A DNA stretch of 64,000 nt, from positions 83,129,654-83,193,653 of the forward strand of contig OY757912.1 in assembly GCA_963585895.1 (NCBI GenBank). Reading direction: 5' to 3'. Each line of letters begins with the position of its first letter. Positions within the stretch are counted from its first letter, which is position 1. Below the pieces are notes generated by a model. It worked only from the letters and a program-made list of their open reading frames with translations. It was not told the origin of the DNA and did not search any database. Below are positions 32,991 through 44,215 of this stretch, in pieces. The DNA is from Sepioteuthis lessoniana (lineage: Eukaryota; Mollusca; Cephalopoda; Myopsida; Loliginidae). A program made the translations under genes and the position numbers.

Positions 32991-33790
32991 AATTAATTAA
33001 TGGACTTTTCCATTTTATTTGCTTATTTTTACTTAGAAGCAAATCTTAGTAAAATCTTTATCAAAATAGGTTTGTCTCATTAGTGAATTAACAAAATGTA
33101 AATGAGAAATATAAAATTTTCCTGTGTATTGATTTGCTTAATTTGATCTTTAAACAGTTTAAGAATGGAAGTTTGATTGGATGTCATGAGTATCTATATT
33201 ATGATCTAATCATATCGATTATATTGATTATATATTATTCACTTTATTGAATATATATTATATTGATTATAATGATCTGATTTTGGTATAGTTTAATGTC
33301 TCACAAGGGGAAATAACTCCAGGTGTAAATTTTTTCAATCTGAAATTTTGCTTCAGCAGCTACATGTATTTGACAAAAACAGTCTTCTAAAAGCTTTAGC
33401 TGTTTACAATCATATCTTAAATGATAACTTAAAAGCAATGTAAGTGTATATTCTAAGTAATATAATCAAAGTCTGAAAAGAAAATCATATTAACATTGAT
33501 AGAGGAAAAGAAACGAAAAGACCACTAATTACTTCATAAAATAATACATTCATTTTAATAGCATTATTCTTTAACTGATATCATTATTGTATTTTTATTT
33601 TCTTCTTCTCTTATGATTTTTTCCTCTTAGACCTGATATAACTAGATAAAAAATATTGTTGAACACTCATCATACACTTACCTTAAATGTAAATTTCAAA
33701 ATTGAACTAGCAAAATGGTAAAATTTCAAAAGTAACCAAAATCTTTTGAAGTTTTCAAAATCGTTCTGTTTTCATAAGCTGATGATTTTT
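32991..33790. other. AT-rich; palindromic ATATTGATTATA stretch near 33205-33280
   Basis: A short AT palindrome cluster with repeated ATTATATTGATTAT units. Nothing else is recognised. Confidence 0.4.
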
Positions 33791-35320
33791 AGCCTTTTCT
33801 TTTTTATTTTAGTCTATCGATTTTTTCACAATTTTCTTTTTCTTTTTTCCTTTTTCTTTATTTTTTTCAATTATTTTTTTTACTATTTTGTATTTTTACT
33901 ATTTTGTATTTTTTAAGTTATTTTCTTTGCTATTCTGGGTTTTGTTTTTTCTTTTTTCTGTTATTTTCTTTTCCTTTTTTTATTTTATTCAGTTATTTTC
34001 TTGACTTTTTTCTTTTTCGTTTACTTTTTTCTTTTTTATTTTATTCACTTATTTTCTTTAATATTTACTTTTAAAAAAAATTTTATTCAGTATTTTTTAC
34101 TTAATTATTCATTTATCAAATAATTTAGATTATTTATTTATTTATCTCTTATTATTTTATTTACTATTTATTATTTTATTTTTTATTTTTTATTTTATTT
34201 AGTTATCTTCTTGACTATTTTTTTTTCCTGTTATTTTCTTATTTTCCTTTTCCTTTTTCTTTATTTGAATTATCTACTTCACTATTTTTTTTTTTGTTTT
34301 CATATTTCTTTTTTTCAATTATTTGCTTCACTATTTTCTTCTTTTTTTCTTTTTTCAGTAATTTTCTTTACTATTTTCTTTTTCTTTTTTCTTTATTTCC
34401 TGTATTTTTCTTCACAATTTTAGTTTTTTTTTGTTGTTTTTTTTTGTTACTTTCTTAACTATTTTTTCTTTTACTTTTTTCTTTTATTTATTTTTTCTTT
34501 AACATTTCATTTTTTTATATTTTCAGCTTTTTTTCTTTATTTGAATTATTTTCTTCCCTATTCAATTTTTTGAGTACATATTTCTTTTTTAATTATTTTC
34601 TTTATTATTTTTATCTTTTTTCTTTTTCAGTTATTTTCTTCACCATTTTATTTTTTGGTTTTTTTTTTTCAGTTATTTTCTTTACTATTTTTGTTTTCTT
34701 TTTTCCTTATTTCAATTTTGTTTTTTCTTTTTTAAATTATTTTCTTTACTATTTTTTCTTTTTTTCTATAATTTTATTTACTAGTTTCTTTTTCTTTTTT
34801 TTCTTTATTCCAGTTATTTTCTTCAACATTTTATCTTATTTTTTTCTTTTTTCAGTTTATTTTCTTAACTATTATTTTTTTTTTAATTAATTCAGTTTTT
34901 TCTTCACTATTTTCAAATTTCAGTTATTTACTTCATCATTTTCTTTTATTCAGTTATTTTTCTCTAATTTTTTTCTTTTTACTTTTTCCAAATATTTTCT
35001 TCCTTATTTTTGTTATCTTTTTTCTTTATTTTAATTATTTTCTTTGTCATTTTCTTTTTGTTTTTTTTTCTTTTTTCAGATACTTTCTTTTTTATTTTTT
35101 TTATTTTATTCATATATTTTTTTTACTATTTTCTTTTTACTGTTATTTTCTTTACTATTTGATTTTTATTTTTTCTGTTATTCAATTATTTTCTTCTCTA
35201 TTTTTTATATTAATTTAGTTTTTTCTGTGATTTTTTTTTCAATATTTCATTTATTTTCTTTTTTGCTTTTTTTTCAGTCATTTTCTTTGCTATTATATTT
35301 CAGTTATTTTCTGAGTAATT
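33790..35320 (+). repeat. T-rich minisatellite, about 1.5 kb
   Basis: Degenerate units of about 30-50 bp around the core CAGTTATTTTCTTTACTATT with TTTTTCTTTTTT spacers. The plus strand is almost purine-free. Open frames here encode only Phe/Ser/Ile-rich repeats and are artefacts. The same core occurs inverted at 38880-39225. Confidence 0.88.
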
Positions 35321-35779
35321 ATAATATAAATGTTATAAACAGGAAGGGACTTGACATCCTGTTTAATGTCTCCTTTTGGTGGCCTTGAAGTGAATTTGAT
35401 TTAAATGAGAGTAAATGTGTAAGATTATGAGCACTCCATAGTAATTCTTATGCCATTAGGCAATTTTTCTGCTACTTTTCACTGGACTGAGTTACTTTGA
35501 GGAAGCTACTAATGATATGATTTCACATAGAGTTATTCATTTATGTTGGTTTTATTTATTTGATTTTTTTGCTTTCCTTCCTTTCCATTCTGTTAACTTG
35601 GTGCTGTTGAATTATTGACTGTCTATGCAGTTGTGGTAAGCTGATTATTCTTTCCTTAATGAACCAAATGAACTCAACAACAACAAAAGTAAGTCATAAA
35701 GAATTCATGAGAAAGACTGAATGACTGCAGGTAGCATCTAAAAAAAGTTTCTCGGTGGTCATTTTTTGAGGGTATATAT
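35321..35779. other. no recognisable feature
   Basis: Unique-looking AT-rich sequence following the minisatellite. Confidence 0.4.
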
Positions 35780-36033
35780 TTATCCAATCCTTCTACAACA
35801 AACAGGATGTGACACAAGGTCAATTTTTAAATGAAGTAAAGTTGGTTTGAATTCAGAATTTTCTTTCTTTCTCCTAGACTAGTTACCAAACCATTGCTAA
35901 AGGATCCAGTCAGTTCTGCTATTTACCCATAGCTGTACAGGAGAAGAGATGGATTCATGCTTTTCATAAGGGCATTAGCACAAAATGAAATGCAAACAAC
36001 TTTGTCTAAAATTTTAATTTAGCTTCTTATGCT
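35780..36033 (-). mobile_element. family C SINE
   Basis: Reverse-orientation matches: ATGTGACACAAGGTCAATTT, GGTTTGAATTCAGAATTTTC, CTATTTACCCATAGCTG, GGATTCATGCTTTTCATAAG. The B box is mutated to AATTTTAATTTAGC reversed, and the head is replaced by a CT repeat. Confidence 0.8.
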
Positions 36034-36034
36034 A

Positions 36035-36099
<65 letters not shown>
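36034..36099. repeat. (CT)n microsatellite
   Basis: About 32 CT units. Confidence 0.97.
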
Positions 36100-36101
<2 letters not shown>

Positions 36102-36120
36102 ATATATATATGCATATATA

Positions 36121-36883
36121 CTGGGTGCAAAAGTAAAATATGGAATAATTTTTAAAGCATTTTTTTTTTCAGTTTGATTTGTCCAATTTTTGAAAAAAAC
36201 ACAATAAATTTAAATTTTCATGATTAGCTCTATTATTTAAGCACTTTTTATTAAAATTCAACCCAATCTGAGTGAACAAAAAAAGAAACGAGAAAGACTC
36301 TATGATTTATTTGCTTAACACCAAAACCTTGCAAAAGTTTCTTTGTCTACCATATACAAAGCAAAGAAAATTTTTACAGAAAAATAACTTTTTAAGGAAA
36401 AGGGGAAGTGGAGGATTGAACAAAAAATAAAAAAAAGGTTTTTTAACTGCTTTTGCAATGGTGATTAAGAAGGACCCTATAACATCAATAAGAAAGCACA
36501 CTAATGAATCAAAAGTCCATGAGAAAACAGTGAGGACATCAATTAAACAAGATTTAACCCCAGACTGTAACCCCCTTGATAACACTATATGGGGCATTTT
36601 AGAAAACAAAATAAATACAACTTCACATCCAAATATTGGTTTGCTTAAAACTGCTATTGAGGAGGAATGACATAAAATGTCTGAAGAATTTATTTTGAAT
36701 GCAGGCAAATTGTTTTAAAGGTGTGTTGATACAATAATTGAAAAAGTGGTGGCCATATTGAGTAAATTTACAGTTTTGTGTCTTCTTATTTTGTTGTTTA
36801 TTTTTAAAATGAAAATTAATCTTGTTTTATAATAGAGCAATTTATTATTATACTAGAATATTCCTAATTTTGCTTCTGCACCT

Positions 36884-36885
<2 letters not shown>
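36121..36885 (+). mobile_element. Tc1/mariner deletion derivative
   Basis: Imperfect terminal inverted repeats: left CTGGGTGCAAAAGTAAAATA, right (reversed) CAAGGTGCAGAAGCAAAATT. The frame 36458-36670 joins a segment from the N-terminal half (KKDPITSIRKHTNESKVHEK) directly to the C-terminal catalytic motif (LTPDCNPLDNTIWGILENK), followed by HPNIGLLKTAIEEE. The middle of the transposase is missing and the final Asp region reads NPLDNTIW. Not autonomous. Confidence 0.8.

Positions 36886-36890
<5 letters not shown>

Positions 36891-36920
<30 letters not shown>
36891..36920. repeat. (AT)n microsatellite
   Basis: About 15 AT units at the right edge of the Tc1/mariner derivative. Confidence 0.95.
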
Positions 36921-36924
<4 letters not shown>

Positions 36925-36978
36925 TTATTCTATATGTAGATATAGTGTAGAGTTCCTAATGAAATCAATTTGTTATGC

Positions 36979-37130
36979 TTTGCTATTTACCTGGGGAAGG
37001 AGAAGAGATGGATTCATGCTTTTTCCAAGGGCTGGAAGTGAAATGTAAGCATACATGTCCAGGATTTGAATTTAGGTCACCAATTCCATTTCCTACAATG
37101 ATAACCATTATACTAGGCATGCCTCCTAAC
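36979..37130 (-). mobile_element. family C SINE, 5' half
   Basis: Retains the head: B box in CAGGATTTGAATTTAGG reversed and A-box-like AATGATAACCATTATACTAG reversed, plus GGATTCATGCTTTTTCCAAG. A second head fragment (CCTATGACAATAACCATTAC) lies at about 37340-37366, beside the next composite. Confidence 0.75.
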
Positions 37131-37374
37131 CATTTTCTGAGAGTAGATTAATAAGTCTATAGTTTTTATATGGTTATTAAATGAATTTTGATTCGAAATT
37201 TTCACCGCATGATGTTTGATCTAGGTGATACATAGAGAAAGACTGCATTAAGTACATTGACAAAAGGGGAAATTATGTTAAAAAATAAACATTTCTTACA
37301 GAAAATAAATACATTTTTTATCATTCAGCTACGTATATTTCCTATGACAATAACCATTACACCAACTGTATCCA

Positions 37375-38361
37375 GCCAAGTTGGCTGGGGCTGTAGAATA
37401 CACCAACTGCATCTCTAAAGAGGGCTAAAGCCCCACCCTAACGAGTGTCCTGAATATGACATTAAACCATTTTATGATAAGGCTTCAGTCTGGGAGATCT
37501 GGAGAATGTGGAGTACTTCTTCATTGCCAATGCTCCCAGATCCACTCTGACTTGAGTGGTAGCACCTGATAGACTCCTATCATTGGGTAAAATAGCACAA
37601 ACTATATGTGCAAACAAATGACTGATGTTAAATTGTGACTGTTTTATAGCAATATTTGAAAACATTTAACTTAAGATCTTAACCATTTAATCTAAGATTG
37701 CAGGCTTGTTTAAGAATGTTATCTACAAAATATGTTTGCAAATATAACACAACAGACCATATTGAATATTCAAATTTCGAAAATAATAATGTGACTCTGT
37801 CATTGGAAATATAAAAAAGTCTTTATTCAGACTGTCTCCAGTTCTAGCAGTCCAATACAAATATGTGGGAGAAAGACCTTGTAAGGGTATATGAACGTAT
37901 CTCACTTCCAACTACAAAGAGGCACCCCTCCCCCAACCAACATTTACCCCAACTTCTATCTTTGGGTTTCAAAACTCAACTCTCCTGAATCCAAAAATAT
38001 CTTTTCTTATATAATATTTTCTTGATTATTGCATCATACGATAATAAGTTTGTATTTCTTACTCAGATGACAAACATTTGATTTGTTTATGTTTGATAAC
38101 CTGTCTTGAACAATTTGATATGGTTCATCTGACACATGTGCAAGCCTATGACCTTTTGCAACTAAGTAGACTTACACTCAAAGATTTTAACTAACTAACA
38201 ATTTTACCAAACAAAATAATTTTTAACCAAATAGAATAATCAATATAATTATTACCCTAATTATTTTACACAAATCATATATATTCAATATATATATAAA
38301 ACAGAATTTGGCAATATATAACCTACAATGATTGATATGCCATAAAACCAAACCAAGCCAA
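37375..38361 (+). mobile_element. composite retroposon split by about 520 bp of unrelated sequence
   Basis: The head starts GCCAAGTTGGCTGGGGCTG at 37375 and runs to about 37570. Repeat sequence reaches about 37745 (CTACAAAATATGTTTGCAAA). The tail resumes at about 38270-38361 (CACAAATCATATATATTCAA ... GATATGCCATAAAACCAAAC). The inserted segment (about 37746-38269) is unidentified. No flanking duplication was seen, so two separate insertions are also possible. Confidence 0.6.
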
Positions 38362-38398
38362 ATTAAGTCTGCCTTAAATATAATCATATCTATGTAGA

Positions 38399-38540
38399 GG
38401 TGGGGAGAAGAGATAGATTCATACTTTTCCCAAGGGCATTAGCATACAGTAAAACACTAACAACCTCATCTGGGATTTGAACTTAGCTCCCCAAGTTCCT
38501 TTCATATGATGATAACAGTTGTGATGTATATGCCTCTTTA
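38399..38540 (-). mobile_element. family C SINE, 5' half
   Basis: AGATTCATACTTTTCCCAAG, TGGGATTTGAACTTAGCTCC (B box on the minus strand: GTTCAAATCCC) and ATGATGATAACAGTTGTGAT (A box region). The 3' half is missing. Confidence 0.75.
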
Positions 38541-38645
38541 CTAATTAGTGAATTATAGTAAGTGATTTCAGTAGAAAGTATTTGTGTTGTTACCAAGGTA
38601 AGCCTACAATTGGTCGTTAACTGGATTTAAGGTTCTCATTTTATA

Positions 38646-38714
38646 CAGGGCATATAAGACAATCCCCAATTTCAGGGGGTATATTTTTTAGGTTAAAAGG
38701 TCATCTTATATGCT
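38646..38714. mobile_element. very short MITE-like inverted repeat
   Basis: CAGGGCATATAAGACAATCC is inverted as CAGCATATAAGATGACC over only about 70 bp. Confidence 0.4.
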
Positions 38715-38739
38715 GACATTTATAGTGTCTTACTCCTTG

Positions 38740-38875
38740 AAAGTTTTTCATATCAGTTTTAACCAGAGTTTTTTTTTTTTCTGAAGTTGGAGTGACAGCA
38801 AGTGCCCGCAGGTCTCCAGGACTCTTCTAAGTATTCTAGTTGATTTTAACAGTCCTGTAGTCTGGATAATAATGA
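38740..38875 (-). mobile_element. non-LTR retrotransposon extreme 3' end (family L)
   Basis: The minus strand encodes TGLLKSTRILRRVLETCGHL then LLSLQLQ, the conserved C-terminus of family L. It is truncated upstream, where the inverted minisatellite begins. Confidence 0.75.
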
Positions 38876-38879
38876 TGAA

Positions 38880-39225
38880 AATAACTAAAAAAAAAAAAAC
38901 GAAAAAATAAGGAAGAAAATAACCAAAAAAAAGAGAGAAAAAAATAGCAGAGAAAATAACTGAAAAAAGAAAAATGACGTTGTGAAGAAGATAATTGAAA
39001 AGAAAAAGAAAAAGAAAAAGAAAAAGAAAGTAGTGAAGAAAATAACTGAAAAGAAATAGAAAAAAGAAAAAAAGAAATAGTGGTGAAAATAACTGAAAAA
39101 AGAAAAATAAAGTTGTGAAGAAGATAACTGAAAAAAGAAATAAAAAGAAAAAGGAAAACATAGTGAAGAAAATAACTGAAAAAAAGGAAAAAATAAATCA
39201 AAGAAAAAAGAAAATAGTGACGTTT
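38880..39225 (-). repeat. A-rich minisatellite, inverted copy of the 33.8-35.3 kb family
   Basis: Units of AGTGAAGAAAATAACTGAAA plus AAAGAAAAA spacers, the reverse complement of the core at 33790-35320. The frames through it on the minus strand are Phe/Ser/Leu artefacts. Confidence 0.85.
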
Positions 39226-39565
39226 TTATCATTCTATGACAACAAGGAAGAACATAAATCTGAATTAGTATTATGATGTTACCATAATTTTTTAAAGAAT
39301 CAACATCATTCCAACAGTTGTCTTTACTATGAAGCTCATATTTTTACCATAACATTTTGGCTGATCTATTCTGTCACCTTCTTTAGATGTATAATCTGCT
39401 GAGAAAGTCAGAGGTTTTCTTTCTACAGATAAAGGTAGTGAACAGGAAAAAAATGATAAACTGATTCATTCCTTGTAATGTAAACTACATAGATACATAT
39501 CTAATTCACTATATTCCCTAAATTTACTGCTAGTTCTTATGCACAAAATTTTAGAGATTTTGCAA
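39226..39565. other. no recognised feature
   Basis: Includes GGCTGATCTATTCTGTCACC (39360-39379), similar to CAGCCAATCTATTCTTCTGC (49339-49358). This suggests a shared but unidentified element. Confidence 0.35.
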
Positions 39566-40793
39566 ATATTATTATAACTATTATTATTTCACTGTTTGTG
39601 AGTTTTTCACACCTGCATTAGTTGGTGGTCATTCACTAGAGCCTGAGTGACAATAAATCTTCTCATGTCTCCGGGACTCTTCTGAATATTCTGGTTGATC
39701 TCAACAATGCTGTATTCTGAATGGTCTTGATTCTTCCTGTGATTTCCTATTCTTTTAGACCCCTTTTCAAGCCTTTGGTGACTATTGCAAGAATGCCAAC
39801 TAAAATTGGTTTCACTATAACCCTCGTGTTCCTCTGCTTTCATAGTTCTCTGGTAAGGTCCAAGAATTTGTTTATCTTTTTGTTTTCTTTTATTTCCATT
39901 CTGTGGTCTGCTAGAATGGCAAAATCCAAGAAACATTAAGTTATTTTTTTCTTGTTTATTAACATTAGAACTGGTCTTCTGGCCAGTATTAGGTGATTGT
40001 TTTTATTGCAAATTCCCAGAGAATTTTATGTGTTTTATTCTCGAGAACAGATTCTGGTTTGTGCATATACCATTTGGTAGTATGGTCAAATTTCAAGTTC
40101 TTGCACAATTCCCAGTGGATTCCCTTTCCTACCCAGTCATGCCTTGTTTTGTACTCCTTTTATGCTTGTTTGCTGCATTCACTTTTTATGTAATTAACAG
40201 CTTCATATTTGTCACCACATAGCCTACACTTGTTATTCTGTGGAGTATTGTCAGTTTTTGCTTTGATATACTTATGGAATTGATTTCTGCAGCAGTTAAA
40301 AAAGATTAAGTTTTTCTCTTAAAGTTTCCTATTCTTAGCCATGTCCAGATCTTCTAATGTGCAATCTTACCAGTTTGTCACTTGAAATATCCATACAGTT
40401 GTTTTTGTTCACATTTCTGTTTCCTAAGTTTGTTGTTCTTATGATGTCAATGCTGTTTCTGGTTGCTATAACTAGTCTTTTTTTGGTCTTTTTAATGTAG
40501 TCCTAGAGTCCTTGTATTGATGTATCCATTCAATCTTCAATGCTGGTAAGTCCAATTCCTCCTCCTCCTCCTTTTCTCGACACATATAGTCTATCTATGA
40601 CATCTCTTGGATTTAAGGCCTTGTGAATTGTCATCAACTTTCTTGTCCTTTGATACATTTGTCTGATTTCCCCCTTGTCCATTTTAAGAATGGTCCTGAG
40701 TATCTTACAAATGGTATTGCCCAGGTGTTTATACCTTTGATGAGATTTCTGCTGCAGAGCTTGATTTTGAGGAACTTTCTCATTCATCTAAGG
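39566..40793 (-). mobile_element. non-LTR retrotransposon, C-terminal coding half (family L)
   Basis: Longest family L copy. On the minus strand it encodes RTRKLMTIHKALNPRDVIDR and LYVSRKGGG near 40650-40550, LVLINKKK-like text (VLMLINKKKIT) near 39950, KFLDLTREL near 39860, LVGILAIVTKGLKRGLKELE near 39800-39740, and HEKIYCHSGSSE at the end. It ends in ATT-type repeats (39566-39590). Many stops and frameshifts. It belongs to the LINE-type reverse transcriptases; I do not assign a clade. The catalytic domain is not included. Confidence 0.75.
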
Positions 40794-40796
40794 TAA

Positions 40797-40964
40797 ACCG
40801 CCTGCCCTTGTGGGATGAAATTAAAATTATAGATAGGGAAGAACATTGGAGAATAAGACGTCTTAAAGAAGCAGCACATATGTTGGGCTACTGTGACCTG
40901 TTGAATAGGTCAAGTATAGAGATGAATATGATTTGGAAACCATTAATCAAACAGGCTCGATGAA
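40797..40964 (+). pseudogene. Penelope-like element C-terminal fragment
   Basis: An uninterrupted plus-strand frame encodes DREEHWRIRRLKEAAHMLGY then RSSIEMNMIWKPLIKQAR and a stop. The pattern (D/N)REEHW..R.LKEA...L fits the C-terminal end of GIY-YIG-type endonuclease proteins of Penelope-like retroelements (from memory of that family). It abuts a LINE fragment in the opposite orientation. Confidence 0.5.
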
Positions 40965-41089
40965 AAAAAATTGTGATATGAACGAAAGTGAAAAATCACA
41001 CATAGTAGTAAGTTGTATCTCATAGGTTCTTGGAAACATTAGGTTTATAAGTCCCAAAAATTCACTCTGAATTGTCCAGCAGGACACAT

Positions 41090-41385
41090 GGTGCAGTGGA
41101 TTAGGTGTTTGGTTGGAAAGCGCTTCTGAATGAAATCAAGTAGAGGTTGCAGGTTCAATCCCAACTACAGGTAAGATAACAAACAATACTTACTATAGCT
41201 TGACACTTGTAACCTTGTCATAGTTAACAGAATTAGAAAAATCTACCCCCAGTAGATTAAATAAAGGGTTCAGTTTGAAGTTCTGTATAGAACCCATTGG
41301 GCCCTCATGTTGGCTATCAAGGGAGCACATACTGATCATGGCACTCAGATCTGTCAGCTGAGTTCCATATTAATTTGGTTTTAAC
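41090..41385 (+). mobile_element. tRNA-derived SINE, family F
   Basis: Head with A-box-like ATGGTGCAGTGGATTAGGTG (41099-41118) and B-box-like AGGTTCAATCCC (near 41150-41162). The unrelated body has TAGCTTGACACTTGTAACCT and CCATTGGGCCCTCATGTTGG. The boxes lie about 50 bp apart, as in tRNA genes. The head does not resemble a functional tRNA beyond the boxes. Confidence 0.6.
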
Positions 41386-42062
41386 ATTTTTCATGGTTAG
41401 TATAGTACCAGATACAGGGGTTTATTATTATCTGTGCTCCTGTTACAGATATAACCTGGTATTCTTCCAAGGAAGAATAGACTTCAACAGGCCAAACAAC
41501 AAATGAATTAATAAAAAGGGATAGTCACAACCTTAAGACAAATAAGTTTTTAACTTAGCATAAGTCTACAGATCACTCTATTGGGAAATTTTTGGCTTGA
41601 TATTACAGTCATTTTTTATGCTATTTTGCTTCCTGTGCATTATATATTTAACACTTTCTTTTTCTTTCTTACGTCAAAAGTTAACAATGAAGATTGCAAG
41701 ACTCCAGGTACATTGAACCAACTTCAAATTCATGCATTATTTTATTGATTATATGATATGAAAAAATTAGAGATTGTAAAAGCTTAAAAGTTTGTTACTT
41801 ACAGATGTCCAGTTATCTGCAATCTTCAAGTAAATAGTTAATCTTCTGATTCATTTTATTTATATTTTTGGTCAGCTTAGTTACTTTGCCATATATTTCA
41901 GCCACCTTCACTTACAATGAGGGTTGGGGTAATTCATTATAGGTCTTTTAAGGTGGGATGTCATTTTGGCTTCTTTTTTTGTTTTGCTTTGTTTTTCTTT
42001 TTTGGAGGAGGGTGATTTAAAATTCATCTGAGGATTACAAGATACCTTGAACCAACTTTTAA
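41386..42062. other. no recognisable feature
   Basis: AT-rich sequence with short poly-T runs. Confidence 0.35.
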
Positions 42063-42985
42063 TTCACACATTATTATTATTATAATTATTGTGAGTTTTT
42101 CACACCAGTTTTAACTAGTGGTTTTTCACTGAAGTCAGAGTGACAGTAAGGCTTCTCAGGTCTCCAGGACCCTTCTAAGTATTCTAGTTGATCTAAACAA
42201 TGCTGTGGTCTAGATGGTATTGGTTCTTCCTCTGATTTTCAATTCCTCTAGTTTCCTTTCCAAGCTCTTGGGGACCATTTCAAGTGGACCATCTATAATT
42301 GGTATCACCATCACCTTCATGTTCTGCAGTTTTTTCAGTTCTCTGGTAAGATCCAAGTATTTTTCTATCTTTTCTAGCTTTTATTTTTACTCTGCTAGAA
42401 GGGTAAAATCCAATAGTTAACAAGTTCTTTTCTTCTGATTAATCAATATTAGGTCAGGTCTTCTGACTGTAATTGAATGATTGATTTGTATTTTAGAATC
42501 CCAGAGAATTTTACGCATCTCATTTTTTTATTTAGATTCTTGTTTGTGCATATGCTATTTGTCAATTGGATCAATTTTTACTCTCTTGATCAATTCTCAC
42601 CTTTCCTACCCAGTCATGTTTACTCTTGTATTTTTTGTGATTGGCTGTTTCATCTCTGTCATCACATAACCTACACTTGCTATTCTGTAGCATATTATTA
42701 ACTTTTGCTTTGATATAATTACTCCTTATGGCATTATTTTCTGCTGTTACTAATAGAGCTTTAGTCTATTATTATTATTAATTTTGTCTAGTATTTTCTT
42801 TTAATACCATTCTCTGCAATCCATGTCTCATAGATGATTTCATGTTTATATACATATTTCAATTGCATGTGGGTTTTACTTATGCCACTTTCACTATTTT
42901 CTTTGTTAGTGAATCACTGTTCATTGTTGTTGGTTTATTTAATAATCCAAGTTCTGCTAATTCAGCATTATACACTCAATATGCA
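42063..42985 (-). mobile_element. non-LTR retrotransposon 3' part (family L)
   Basis: Nucleotide alignment with 39566-40793: GTGAGTTTTTCACACC, CCAGGACYCTTCTAAGTATT, GTTCTCTGGTAAGRTCCAAG, CCAGAGAATTTTACGCATC and ACATAACCTACACTTGC. ATT repeats (42062-42078) form the 3' tail. Coding frames are broken. The 5' limit is approximate. Confidence 0.7.
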
Positions 42986-43712
42986 TTTTTTTTTAAATTT
43001 TAAACCTTTACTTAATTAATTTTGTCCTGGTTCATTTAACACTTAGTCATTATGCTACAAGGCTTTATTACAAGGAAAAACTTATATTTATTTATGGAAG
43101 TGAAAGTAATTACAGTTTTCTATCATGATTTCCAATAGCAGCTGCCACAGCAAGAATATTGCTTGAATGGGTTCCTTCAAACTGAGCTATTGGATACTCT
43201 CCTCCCTCCAATTCCTGTTGCTAATCACCAGCTAGTCAGAATGAATAGGATACATAATCATCTAGCAGAAATTGAGATATTTGGAAGATATTAAAGAGCC
43301 ATTGTATGCTGTTGGATTGGATGTCAGGCAAAATCAAAGACAAGAGGCCTAAAATAAAACATTGGCTTCAAAATGAGGATGAGAGAAATCAATTGTGCCA
43401 AATCAGAAAAAAGAACAACCCCCCCCCAAAAAAAAAAAAAAACTGTGACATCACTGCCAAAGAGACCAGAAAAAAAAAGAAGGAAGTAAAAAAAATGATC
43501 ATAAGATGTCTATTCTCATTAGATTTTATATGCAGAAGGAAGAAAGAAGAAAAAGTGAAAGCTTTTTTTTCTTCATGTCCTTTAAATTTAAGTAAGATTA
43601 AAACAGTTTTTAGGAGTTCCTTGACTTCAGGTCAAAATGTTTAAGTGGAATGCTTGGTGGTAGGGAATATATTTAGTTGAGTCCTCACTCATCAATGTCT
43701 ATTATTAGTATT
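42986..43712. other. no recognisable feature
   Basis: The Lys-rich frame at 43306-43644 results from poly-A runs and has no recognised motif. Confidence 0.35.
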
Positions 43713-44215
43713 TGTATACCTGTGATACACTAACATTGAACATAACTGAAGGAAAGACAAGATAAACATATTTACACATACATAAACATTTAATGTACTT
43801 GTGATGTACTTCATTTTAAATCCTGGATGAAGCTGTTTGCATTTCACATAGTGCTTGATACCCTTAGGAAAGATATGAATCCAACAATTCTCTCTCCAGC
43901 TATGGGTAAATAGTAAGGACTGGGCACTTTAAACTTGGTATGGCAACTGGTCTTAGAGAAAGAAAATTCTGAATTCAAACCTGTTAAACTTTGCTTAAAA
44001 ATTGAACTTGTATTGCATCTTGCTCATGCAAAGGGGTTGGGTAAATACATACAAGAATGTGTAACATTTAATACATACAATTTACATACGAGTAGCATTA
44101 AAGAGAAAGAATATATGAATGTGTTCCAACAGCTAAAAATATATATGCATTGTTCCATGAACAAGCAATATATGAAAGGGATTACAAAAATGGAAAAAAA
44201 ACTTACTTGAGAGTT
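43713..44215. repeat. dispersed repeat N, copy 2, carrying a SINE
   Basis: Homologous to 1376-1612 on both sides of an inserted family C SINE. Confidence 0.6.
43795..44062 (+). mobile_element. family C SINE with target duplication
   Basis: Flanked by AACATTTAAT at 43785-43794 and 44063-44072. It starts just before the B-box region (TTTTAAATCCTGG) and continues through AGATATGAATCCAACAATTC, CCAGCTATGGGTAAATAGTA and GAATTCAAACCTGTTAAACT to GGGTTGGGTAAATACATACA. The empty site is preserved in repeat N copy 1. Confidence 0.82.

Noticed and set aside
34211..35388. Phe/Ile/Ser-rich frames resembling membrane proteins
   Set aside because: They are translations of the T-rich minisatellite; the same phantom appears on the minus strand at 38748-39232.
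43306..43644. Lys-rich 112-codon frame
   Set aside because: Built on poly-A and AAG runs with no recognised domain.
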